A stretch of 64,000 bases of DNA from Xanthoparmelia taractica. Taxonomy: Eukaryota; Ascomycota; Lecanoromycetes; Lecanorales; Parmeliaceae. Below the pieces are notes generated by a model that had not been told where the DNA came from, made no database searches, and saw nothing but the letters and a program-made list of their open reading frames with translations. This document shows, in pieces, positions 24,252 through 33,654 of the stretch. Numbering within the stretch: the first letter of the stretch is position 1; each line of letters opens with the position of its first letter. The position numbers and the translations under genes were made by a program. The DNA lies in assembly GCA_033085395.1 (NCBI GenBank), contig JANQBS010000070.1, forward strand, positions 62,001-126,000, in the 5' to 3' direction.

Positions 24252-26221
24252 CTAGGTACTAAATCCAGTTGTAGCTTTGCTCGCACCAATACTTATGCCT
24301 CCATCGCTAAACCTCTTGGTACTGTCGACACTTCTTGTGCTTGATACGCTACCCCTCCTCTTGCCCATCTGCTTCATGCTATTGCCCAGTATTGACCCAC
24401 GATCCTTGGACTGTGCCGCTGCTCGCCTATCGCCCGTACCGTCCACTAACCCCGACATCTGCTCTGTCGAAGACGAAGAAGGCGGTGAGACGTATTTCCG
24501 ATTGCGAGATGTGGTAGGAGAGAAGCGTCGCGGGGACGCTTTCCTCGACGCCACCTCTGGTCTATTAGAACTGCTATCTTTCTCCCGATTACTGTCACTC
24601 ATGTCGCCGGTCGTGTTTGATGATAGGTCATCCTCTAGGTAGCTTGAGAATCTATTGATTGCAAGGCGCCGATTGCCGGTACTTACGTATGTAAGCTCTG
24701 GCGACTTCAAATGATCTCGACCAGCATATTCCGACAGAGCCTCGAATACATGGGGGAACACTAGCGTCTCAACTTCCTGGCCCCATAGGAAGTCAAGATG
24801 CTCGAAGTGAGGTACTTCTTTCGCGACTGTATGCCTAGGAAGCTCTTTGAGCATGACTCTGATATCGACTAGGCTATCACTTCCACCGTACACCAGCACG
24901 ATTGGCGTCTTGATGTTTCTCGTTGGAAATTTGGCCACTCGGTAATACCTGTCACTCGCACCGAGGCTCAAAGGTGCTTGCACGTCGTCATCAAACATCT
25001 GGAAGCTCTTGTTTCGTATTATCTGGAACCAATGTACCACGCTCTTTGTGCTCGTGAAGGAGTACAAGTGGGGATATGCGGCGAGCTTTTGGTCGAGAGT
25101 GATATTTCTCCCTGACCAGGCAAAGAGAAATGAGAGTGACATGTCAATGATGCGAACAAATATCGGTGGATACAAGATAGACTGCCACATGGTTGCAGAG
25201 CTGAGTATGCTCCGGCGTCCAAAAGCTAAGAAAAGGACCTCCGGAGAAGCTTTGACCAAGGCGTCGACGACTCCGTTTCGAAGTCCGGCAGGTGACATGG
25301 CCGGGGCTAAACCAATGAAGACGTCGACCTTGTTATTGAGAGTAGGATGGATGGACAGCGTTGCAAAGGCTTGAGCGGTGCCCTGGGAGAAGCCAACATA
25401 GGACAGGGATGGCTGCGACGTAGTTGCGAGAATATAGTCGATGCTGTCTGGGATATCATGGAAGGCAAATTGATCCATAGAGAAGTCCCAGAAATCGTTG
25501 GAAGCGGGAGAAAAGCGAACAGATTTCTTCGAGTATTTATTGCCACGATTATTTCCCAGCTAAAGTCATCAGTCTTGCCTACATGAGAAGTACATAGCAT
25601 GAACCTACCCAGACATCATAGCCCCTCTCAACCAGCATGAAGGGCAAACATCTCTCCCTCTCGGTCAGAGATACCCATACCTCACTGTTCATGAGCAGGC
25701 CGTGATGCAAATATACAACTCTCTTCTGCAAACTGCCACGACCGGCATTGACCCTCATGCCCTCTTTGCCCTGCTTCTTCGAACAAAGACGATGTATCCC
25801 AAGCAAATATCCATCTTCTGTCTGCACGACATGCTCTTCTGCGTAGTAACCAAACAGAGCACACAGATCCACAAAATCCGAAGCGCGCGCGACCGATGTA
25901 GCAATCGACCTTGGTTTTGACGATGACTGACTATCTTGTGTAGAGGAAATTAAATTGAAGATATTCTTGGATCTATTATAGCAAAATCGAATAATTGGTT
26001 GGGCTGGAAGAAGTCAAAGAGTTGCTTAAGGGAGTTATCGATGAAGAACTTACGAAGTCCAAGTGTGATAACCCTGATGAAGCCCTCTAAGAATATCAAA
26101 GTGAGAGACGCTGCAAGGGCAATGTATTCTCGCCTGCATGGCTTGATCAGTCGCTGGTTGGAGGAGGACAATAGGCAAGAGCGTACCAAAAGAGCCTACC
26201 CAGTACAGGGATTCTGACCAT
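24252..26221 (-). CDS. TGL1-like steryl ester hydrolase / acid-lipase-type lipase
   Basis: Four exons, 26187-26221, 26054-26133, 25609-26003 and 24252-25559, give 605 aa. The short first exon (MVRIPVLGRLF) and a 50-bp second intron were placed because they restore REYIALAASLTL...VITLGLPQPIIRF, the N-terminal membrane segment seen in TGL1/YEH-type lipases. The alpha/beta hydrolase core follows: FVDLCALFGYYAEEHVV with the lid region, HHGLLMNSEVW (oxyanion), NNRGNKYSKKS, nucleophile elbow GFSQG near residue 225, acid GGSDSLVD, and catalytic His in PHFEHLDFLWG. The last about 150 residues are Ser/Arg-rich and disordered, absent from the yeast enzyme core, and probably regulatory. Likely role: lipid-droplet hydrolysis of steryl esters. 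All catalytic residues are present. Confidence 0.92.
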
Positions 26222-27448
26222 GACTGCTGCAGACGACCCTAATCCTCGATAACGACGACGTTTGGAGCATTGTTGTATATCGCGAGCAATTACTGCATGT
26301 TGCTCAAGATGTTGATAATGACATGTGCCGAGCATGCAGATCGAAAGTACGAAGTATGTACGAGTACCGTATGCACGTCACCGGCGATTTTTGGCGGCCC
26401 CGGGGAATTTGTGATCCCTTGGGAGATCATTCTAACCGCCTAACCGTATAACTGCCCAGTGCTCCCCAACAGGCTGATCTACTTCTACTCCATGGAGTAC
26501 CTAGGACTGTCATTCCTTGATCTCTTCTTTTGCGGTCTTCATTATGGACTTTTCAAGCTTGGACGAATACGATGCAACAACAGAAAGGGTTCTTTGCCAC
26601 GATAATGGATCTGTTGGTAAAATACGACCTGGTAATTCCTAGAAACGCTGGCTGTGGCATCACAAATAAGTGTGTTACCTTACGAGTCGTTGAATCCGCT
26701 CCAGCTTGAGCTTTTCGTGGGAAAGTTGTATTGATAGTGCGCATGAAGACTGGCGATATATGGTGATGCCGCGCACCTGCGGTTTTGTACTAGAAAGGTG
26801 CGGTCTATCAACTACGTCTGGTCTCCTGAGGTAGTAACTCGAATAACAGGACGTCTTATCCCTGGATCATGCATTGATTTGATTTTCCCAGATTGTAAAC
26901 TTTTGCGCATTCTTCGATTACTGCACACCCAGGGTGGAATGGACAAAGAATACGTAGCCAATTTTCCGAAACCAGCGCCCTAGCGGTGACACTTTATCCT
27001 TGCTGAACTCATTTCTTGGTCAATTTTGGGGCATAGTTGTTGATTGGTTTCAACGTCCCTTGCCTCATGGATTCGCAGGCATTGCTTTAGGCCTACCCAC
27101 TGATGAATCCAAGTTAGTCAGGGGCAACGGGCATGTGTGGGTGTCAACGTCTGTTCCAGCCATGATGTTCGGGTCCTTTAGCATAGTGACTTCTTGACCA
27201 TTGTTGCAGGCCTTCTCAATTTCATGGAGTGTACATGCATGGCTGTGTGCATTGTGCGTCTTCCTTTGTGTCAGGCAATGTCCTCCATTGTGCGCCGGAA
27301 CCCAATAACGATCATCCAGACAGTCTCGAGCGCCAACTCCTTCTCTAAGCTGCTTCGCAAAAAGATACGGCCACCTTGTAGCTACCCGTCCCATTTGCGG
27401 CGCCCGCATACTTGGTCCGCCCACGCCCCACTGGCTTCTCTGCAATGC
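26222..27448. other. Intergenic, nothing recognised
   Basis: About 1.2 kb between the lipase start and the complex I subunit stop. A short frame from ATG 26543 and frames at 27065-27445 (-) and 27194-27571 (+) carry no motif and overlap the splice-defined gene that follows. It probably holds the promoter of the lipase and the 3' region of the next gene. Confidence 0.4.
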
Positions 27449-27760
27449 CTAGTCGTCATAGCCCTCTGGTATCTTTCGTGGCCCAGGCGGTACTGTAGAA
27501 CAGTTGAGTCAGCCAAGTTGGTCATCTCGCCAGTGAGTGGACCTCCGCGTCTTTGGGCCCTTCCAAGTTAGCTTACTTGGGTATGTCAATGGTATCTGTT
27601 CTCTTGGCCCATCATTAAAGTACCTCCGAATGGGTGGTGCAACGACTAGGGCGATTGGCCCGCCGGATGCAATGACGAAGGAGTAGAAGATTGCCGGTTT
27701 CTCGTGTGATGCCCATCGCAAGTAGCGGAAAGGCTGCTGGAAGAACTGTGGGTAGGACAT
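27449..27760 (-). CDS. NADH:ubiquinone oxidoreductase 9.5-kDa subunit
   Basis: Two exons, 27577-27760 and 27449-27492, with an 84-bp GTAAGC...CAG intron containing a CTGAC branch site, give 75 aa. Exon 1 encodes MSYPQFFQQPFRYLRWASHE and a single hydrophobic segment (FVIASGGPIALVVAPPIRR); exon 2 supplies PPGPRKIPEGYDD and the stop. The run RYLRWASHEKPAIFYS, one TM helix and the PGPRKIPxGYDD tail are those of the fungal complex I 9.5-kDa accessory subunit. It is an inner-mitochondrial-membrane subunit with no cofactor. The unspliced frame would run into an unrelated tail, so the intron matters. Confidence 0.9.
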
Positions 27761-27853
27761 ATTGAAGGAGTAGACTTTGTCGATGTGACTGGCAGAACTG
27801 GCTACAGTAAACCTTCTTTATAAGGTCTCGGTTCATAAGGTTTATCGGCTTAT

Positions 27854-27897
27854 TAATCGTATGGGAACACGCTACACTTAGTGTTCCCATACGATTA
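27854..27897. repeat. Perfect 17-bp inverted repeat (hairpin)
   Basis: Arms 27854-27870 and 27881-27897 are exact reverse complements (TAATCGTATGGGAACAC and its complement) around a 10-nt loop. It may be two abutting transposon ends or a strong cruciform. It sits just upstream of the complex I subunit start, on the opposite side from its coding region. Confidence 0.9.
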
Positions 27898-28454
27898 GGT
27901 CTGAAAGCCTTGGGAATTATTTTTTTTGGTGTGAATTAGGGTCTAAAACCCTATAAGGAAAGACCGATCTTTTTTCTTTTTATTAGCAGACCCTATAAAA
28001 AATACGTGAGAAAATTATAAAAAATCGAGATAATAGAAGCTTAGGGCTAGGGTTAATACTATATAATAAAGCTTTCGTTATATTACTAATCCTTTTCCAC
28101 GCTAGTTACTAGTGCCGAGAATTTAATAAGGTTTATCGGCCTATACGGTCTACTTAGCTTCGGAATCTCTAGACCTTATAACGAAGATTTACTGTAGATG
28201 GAGGTTTTTGAACGCTGAACGGAGGTATTGCTAAAAGTAGGTACCTTACCTTACCTTACTTATAATATTTCGACTAGTCTCTCCTTGTTCGGCATCGGCT
28301 TAGGGTTTTGCCGAGCCCTCGTCTCGAGCTATGCTTTTCTTATTCAGGTATTGTCATAATAGATCTATATAGTCTAGACTACATTCATTATAGAAATACT
28401 AATATATTCTGTGATAATTGTATCTAGTAATAACATAAATCGAATCTTAGAAGG

Positions 28455-28594
28455 GTTCACCCCCCACTCGGTCAAACCCCCCACTCGGTCAGCTTAGTCA
28501 GCTGCTCCTTTACTAGCCCTAACCTTAAATGATCTTACCCTGATAGGTAATAGTCTAACCTAATTAGTACTAAATGACCGAGTGAGAGGTGAAC
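28455..28594. mobile_element. 140-bp MITE-like element
   Basis: Twenty-base terminal inverted repeats at 28455-28474 and 28575-28594 match at 18 of 20 positions; both mismatches are C/T. A 15-bp direct copy of the inner part of the left arm (CCCCCCACTCGGTCA) lies next to it at 28477-28491. There is no coding capacity and no clear target-site duplication. This fits a small non-autonomous DNA element. Confidence 0.6.
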
Positions 28595-28649
28595 AGGTAG
28601 GACTAAGATGGGATGGGATGGAATGGTATCGGGATTCCACTTTAAACTA

Positions 28650-30402
28650 CTATTCCATCCCAGACATATACCATATCATTCTAGTCAGGTATATATACCC
28701 GCCATTCTGGGTTTCAGATATGATTAGAAAGAAAGCAAGCTTTCTAATAAATACAATGGGGTTGAAGGCCTCCTCGATCATAATGCACATACATGCTGAC
28801 GTTATGGTGTCATTATCAGCGACTACGAAAGGGTCTATGCTCTGGTTGCCGAGTGATTCATGGCTAGGGCCATCTAAACCCAAAACACAGCTTGATCTGG
28901 GGTAGCAAAAAGTATGCACATGCTTTGTGCTGTGAGAGCTAAACGCTGGAATCATCCCCACCTGAACCCCGTTCTTGCTGGCAAGGGTCATCTTCAACAT
29001 CTCCTCCCACGGTCTGTGATCCCTATTCTCTAGCATCTTGAATTGCTGCACGAGCCGCACGACTACGTAGCCCACTTCTGTCCAAGCGAGCTGCTGTGCA
29101 GGACATATTCTCGTGCCGCCACCGAAGGGTAGATCCTCCCACTTCGGACGAACGACTTCCCACCTCTCGGGCCGAAAACAATCCACATCGTCGCCCCAAA
29201 AGGATTTGTCACGATGTAAAGCGTACGTACTCGAACTTATGGTCTGGCCCTTCTTGACGAGAGGGTGGCAAAGACCGTCCGAGCCGCCGCCAGCAGGAAG
29301 GACCGTATCATGGAAGCACATGCGGGTCATCAACGGAGCGACGGGGTTGAGACGGAGGCCCAGACACGGTTAGCCAGTCGACCTTCCGACTATCAAGGGC
29401 AGTCAGTGTCTTTTACTCTCCGATATTACGTAGTGTAAGTACTGCATACTCTTCAATAATTCAAAAGTAAGCGGGGTGGTACCGATAGCTGTTACTTCGG
29501 ATCGGATTTTCTGCCAGGCAGTAGGGTTACGGGCTAGGTGAAAGAAGATGCTACTCAGAGCGATCGCAGTTGATTCATGGCCTGCAAGAAAGACGTTAAG
29601 GATTTGATAGCGGAGATCAACTTTATCCTTTGTGATCTTAGCCATCTCGTTCAGAAGAATGCAGTGCTTCTGTTGTTGATCCATGGACTTCGACATGTCC
29701 TCTTGCTCATGAGAACTATCATTGACAGCCCTCACGACATATCTGTCGATGAAGCTATGCACAGCCGTGCAGGCTTCTAACCATCTCGTTCCTTGGTATA
29801 GAAATTGTAGCTTCCCTAGGCGTACCCTCTGGCCCACGCCGTATTGAGCGATATTAAAAGATCTGAGAAAATCTTCCGCTTCAGCTGAATTCGTAGCTTG
29901 GAGGGAGTTTACGGACTCGCCGAACAGGAATTCGGTAGAGCTGTCAAGAGACTGCCACATGTTGGACTATAGGCGGTATATACTAAGTTTGAGGAATAAG
30001 CTCAAAGCGAATATACCTCTACCCACCAGACGTTTTGCAGGAGGTTCTCTGATGGGCGCCACACCGAAATTATCGCTCGCGGTTGCAAAGACCGTCGAAA
30101 GGATCTTAGGATCAACGGTGTTGATAATAGTCTTGCCAAAGGATGTGGTTTGAAAGGTTCGTCCATGTGTCCTATGGCGTTGTACGAGAGATTCCAGAAA
30201 CCGCCCCTTCTTTGCGCTCTGGAGGATGGCATAGACGAGGTCAAGGCCAAGGATAGGTTCCATGTGGATAGTTCTTGGGGGATTTACAGTTGTATTTGCG
30301 GATTAGTGCCGACCGGGCAGTGTAAGTGGGCAAAGTGCCATAGACCCGGATGACTGCAAATATGAGCAGAGGTACAAGGATGACCATATGAAATAGTGCC
30401 AT
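28650..30402 (-). pseudogene. Broken CYP52-like cytochrome P450
   Basis: The parts of a microsomal P450 lie in order: N-terminal membrane anchor from ATG 30402 (MALFHMVILVPLL...), the PILGLDL segment typical of CYP52-type enzymes (about 30,250), the I-helix AGHEST (about 29,580), a K-helix region and the haem loop FGGGTRICPAQQ (about 29,130). Three lesions are visible. A frameshift near 30,261 separates the anchor exon from the PILGLDL frame. At about 29,960-30,030 the C-helix (WxxxR) region is missing: GRGIF is followed within 70 bp by the DSSTEFLFGES segment, losing roughly 55 residues. A 57-bp intron (29360-29416, GTAAAA donor, CTAAC branch) ends in GG instead of AG. The usual stop is also passed, and the frame runs on to 28650. 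CYP52-type enzymes hydroxylate fatty acids or alkanes, and relatives occur in metabolite clusters. Confidence 0.85.
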
Positions 30403-30499
30403 AGCGATGACGGTTTGAAAGAATCTTTTGGTCAATGTGCTAGCCTTAGAGTCCAGTGGTCTTTACTAAAGTACAGAAAGGTGCTAGGTGCACTTGAAT

Positions 30500-30930
30500 C
30501 AATCGGTGTGTTGCTATGTGGATGGCGGCTTCTTCGGCTTATGGGGGCACATTGACGAAGCCGAGCTGCTACTTCGAGCTTACGATCTTTTCATTTGTAG
30601 ACATCCATATCAAAGTCCCCAAGGCAGATATCGATCGAATCAACCGGTCCTCGCTTGCTCTTGCCGAAGTTTACCACAGTTTGCATTGTTTAGTCAGCAC
30701 TGGGACAATTTTCTTGTTGCTTTTTGCTGCTAGCTGACCAACAGCCAGAAGCGCGTCCGGCAGTATATATTATCCCAATATGACTCGACAGGAGGACGAA
30801 CGCAGTATTTTTCCACGTCGGTAGGTTTGATTGACTGACGATTCGATCTTATTTGATGACTTACAAATGAAAGATCACTGCCTGGACCAGCATCTCCGAG
30901 AAGTGTGCTCAAGTGACAGCTAACCTCTTG
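30500..30930 (+). pseudogene. UstYa-like (DUF3328) oxidase fragment
   Basis: A frame encodes VPKADIDRINRSSLAL then VYHSLHC (HSLHC at 30674-30688), the first HxxHC motif of the UstYa family. Past a GT...AG gap (30821-30873, 53 bp), a second motif HVDHC followed by LDQHLREV appears. The two motifs cannot be joined without a stop or frameshift, the segment after the second one breaks again, and no N-terminal membrane anchor can be read with confidence. UstYa-family proteins are copper-type oxidases acting in fungal RiPP and other metabolite clusters. The call rests on the two HxxHC motifs and their spacing. Confidence 0.6.
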
Positions 30931-31386
30931 GCAGAGCATGAATGCATCTAGGCTTGGGTATTGAAGTGTCTCATGTTAGCTGTCTGCATAGCTATTATCC
31001 CGGAAGGTGGACGGTGCAGTGGATGATCTGGCTGCTTGGTAGAATACGGAGTGCCCCTCGTGCTTAAAGTCTTTTCGGAATATAGTTAATCCGCTAGCAA
31101 TGGTGAAAATTAGCGGCTAGTAACTGTAAGTAAAGATGCACTATAGAACATCGACAGTCAAGGCTTAGCCCCTATTTATTCGAATAATATCTAAAAAGTT
31201 TATAACAAAAAATTGGTTAGATTATATAAACTCATGATAATAACAGCTAAATGATATAACTGTAGCTCGAACGAAAACAGAAGCCGATACGACCTTAAAC
31301 AAGGAAAGACTAGCCGAGTTCCTGTCTTTGGCGACACGTCTCCAGAAAGCTTCTCAAGTCAATGAAGCACAGCAACCCATATCAAC
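30931..31386. other. AT-rich spacer upstream of WBP1
   Basis: No gene. The middle (about 31,160-31,260) is AT-rich like the relic island; the last 100 bp is probably the WBP1 promoter. Confidence 0.4.
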
Positions 31387-32974
31387 ATGCGGTGGCTCAT
31401 CTCTTTGTTTTTTGCCACCTTACTGTGCTTAGTACAAGGTCTAAGCAGTACTGGGAGTCGCTTGCTGGTTGTCAATGAAGAATCATCGGAACTTGCAAAA
31501 TACTCAACACTCTGGGGTGATCTCGAAGGCATGTTGAACAACTGATCCCTCTCCCTTAAATCACCCAATTGCGCACGCTATGCGCATGCTTACTGGGTTC
31601 ACCAGATCGAGGTTACAAGATCACTTTTGAGTCACCAAAGAATGACAAGCTTGCCTTGTTTCAGCACGGGGAGCGAGCTTTTGACCATATCCTTCTACTC
31701 CCTCCAAAGTCGAAAGGTAAACGATCCCATGCAATAGCCGACGAACTTGGCTTATCAGAAGCAGGGCTGGGCCCTGCATTGACACCAAAACTCCTACTAC
31801 AATTTATTAACCAGAATGGCAACATACTCCTCACCCTCTCCGCCGGTTCCCCAACGCCAACCTCCATCTCCTCTCTTCTTCTCGAATTAGACATTCATCT
31901 GCCTCCAGATCGCGACTCTCTCGTGGTTGATCACTTTAACTACGATGCGGTTTCGGCATCTGAGAAACATGATGTTCTTCTATTCCCACAAGGCTCCCGC
32001 ATACGATCAGACGTCAAAAACTACTTTGGTGGAGATGGCACAATTGCTTTCCCTCGAGCGGTAGCCCAAGAACTGGGGAATTCAAGCCCGCTTTTGGCCC
32101 CGATTTTACGAGCGAAGAATACCGCTTACAGCTACAATCCTAAGGACGAGTCTGAGGTTGTCGAGGATCCGTTTGCCGTAGGGGAACAGATCTCGTTGGT
32201 TTCCAGTATGCAGGCCAGGAACTCAGCTAGATTTACGGTCTTTGGGTCCGCTGAAGCACTCGAGAACAATTGGTTCGATGGCAAAGTCAAAAGCATAGAC
32301 GGAAAGGACAGCAAGACAGCGAATCGAGAATTTGCGAAGCAGATCACCGCATGGACTTTCATGGAAATAGGAGTGTTGAAGGTCGGCAGAGTTGAGCACC
32401 ACCTCACCTCAATCACAGGAGAAACGGCTGGCAACGACAGTGTAGCGCAGCTGGGGTTTCTGAATCCCACAATATACCGTGTCAAAAACGACGTTGTAAG
32501 TGTAATCAGTCCCTATGTTGCTACCAAATGTGCTAATCATTGCCGAAGACATTCAATATCGAGATATCTGAATATACTTATGATCATCTCAGTGCTCTCA
32601 AGGTCGACGCCCCGGACGCTCTGCAGCTTGAATTTACCATGCTATCGCCCTATCATCGTCTCGATCTTATACCCATTTCTCAAACACCCAACAGCACAAT
32701 CTTCAGCACTACGTTCAAGCTTCCAGATCAGCATGGCATATTTTCGTTCCGCGTCAACTATAAGCGACCATTCCTTACCAACGTGGATGTAAAGCGGGAA
32801 GTAACGGTCCGACATTTCGCTCACGACGAATGGCCACGCAGCTGGGAGATCAGTGCTGGTTGGGTCTGGATTGCTGGTGTATGGATTACAATTGCCGGGT
32901 GGGTGGCTTTTGTGGGTATCTGGTTGTGGAGCGAGCCTGCTTACGAGCAGAGCAAGGGAAAGAAAATGCAATAG
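31387..32974 (+). CDS. WBP1: Oligosaccharyltransferase subunit WBP1 (OST48)
   Basis: Three exons, 31387-31528, 31606-32495 and 32549-32974, give 485 aa. The protein has a signal peptide (MRWLISLFFATLLCLVQG), the luminal GIFT-like core (RGYKITFESPKNDKLALF, GPALTPKLLLQFIN, LLELDIHLPPDRDSLVVDHFNYD, KNDVTFNIEISEY), one C-terminal TM helix (WIAGVWITIAGWVAF) and a cytosolic tail ending KKMQ, a KKXX ER-retrieval signal. WBP1 is an essential ER subunit of the N-glycosylation complex. Intron 1 is best read as GC-AG (donor AG|GCATGT), which gives WGDLEDRGY as in the family; a GT donor ten bases earlier also stays in frame but drops four residues (GDLE). PET191 follows on the same strand 257 bp downstream. 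Confidence 0.93.
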
Positions 32975-33071
32975 AGGAATTTCTATAAGCACTGTAAATT
33001 ACGAAAAGTCATGTACTTCTATTTGGACGTACGGAGATTTGCGCTAGCGTCCTCTTCGGAGGTACCTAAGG

Positions 33072-33079
33072 TATATAAA
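33072..33079 (+). promoter_or_regulatory. TATA-like box before PET191
   Basis: TATATAAA lies 152 bp upstream of the PET191 start codon in the short gap after WBP1. Placement is plausible; no transcription start can be seen. Confidence 0.35.
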
Positions 33080-33230
33080 CTTGCGCAGTCTCCAGAAGTT
33101 GACAACCCAGTTTCTAAGATCCTGCGCTCGTGGTACTCATGGGCGATAGACTACCTTGTTTCTTCATGTCGGATTAAACCTTGACACTACGAGTGACCAC
33201 AGTAACTCATACTCACCTACATCCACCACT

Positions 33231-33654
33231 ATGCCCTCCTCGTGCAAAGACATCCGTAAAAAACCTCCTCTTATCCTTTAAACCCAAGAACCCACTAACC
33301 CTCTCTCCTCCAGGCGCGGCCCTAGCAGTCTGCCTGCAAAACTCCGACTGCGTCCTGATGGACCGCAACACCCCCGCCGACTGTCTCCGCCCGCCACTCG
33401 TGACGGGTCTGCCGACCCGCTGCCAGCAGCTGAAAAAGGGCTACGGCGAATGCAAACGGGGCATGATTGACATGCGGAAGCGGTTCAGAGGCAACCAGCC
33501 CATGGCCGTCAGCAAGGAGATTGAAGGCGAGAAGGGCGGGCAGCTTTACGGCGGGGGGAAAGCGGTGGGGGAGACGGGGATCGGAGGGATCGGGAAGGCG
33601 GAGATGAATTTGGTCGAGGGTAAGGATGGGGAGTGGAGGAGGAGGGAGGACTAG
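33231..33654 (+). CDS. PET191: Cytochrome c oxidase assembly factor PET191 (COA5)
   Basis: Two exons, 33231-33255 and 33314-33654, over a 58-bp intron, give 121 aa. The 25-base first exon supplies MPSSCKDI and completes an Arg codon across the junction, yielding CKDIRAALAVC, the first CX9C motif, and then CVLMDRNTPADC (CX10C), followed by LPTRCQQLKKGYGECKRGM with two more cysteines and MRKRFRGNQP. This is the COA5/PET191 signature: a small twin-Cys protein imported into the intermembrane space by the MIA pathway and needed for complex IV assembly. The Gly/Glu-rich tail after residue 75 is longer than in yeast. A start inside the long unspliced frame upstream would lose the first cysteine. Confidence 0.92.

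Larger units (their letters stand above)
27780..28600. mobile_element. AT-rich transposon-relic island
   Basis: The stretch is visibly AT-rich, lacks long open frames and contains several repeat scraps: a perfect 17-bp inverted repeat, a 15-bp direct repeat (ATAAGGTTTATCGGC at 27835-27849 and 28126-28140), a 20-bp terminal inverted repeat pair and short ACCTT reiterations near 28,240. This is the usual look of fungal transposon debris mutated by RIP. No transposase can be read. Confidence 0.6.

Noticed and set aside
24661..24710. GTAAGT-containing stretch in the lipase C-terminal exon as an extra intron
   Set aside because: Removing it would be 44 bp and break the frame, while the unspliced frame stays open to a natural stop.
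27854..27897. Hairpin considered as a bacterial-type terminator or CRISPR repeat
   Set aside because: The context is fungal nuclear DNA and there is a single copy with no spaced array.
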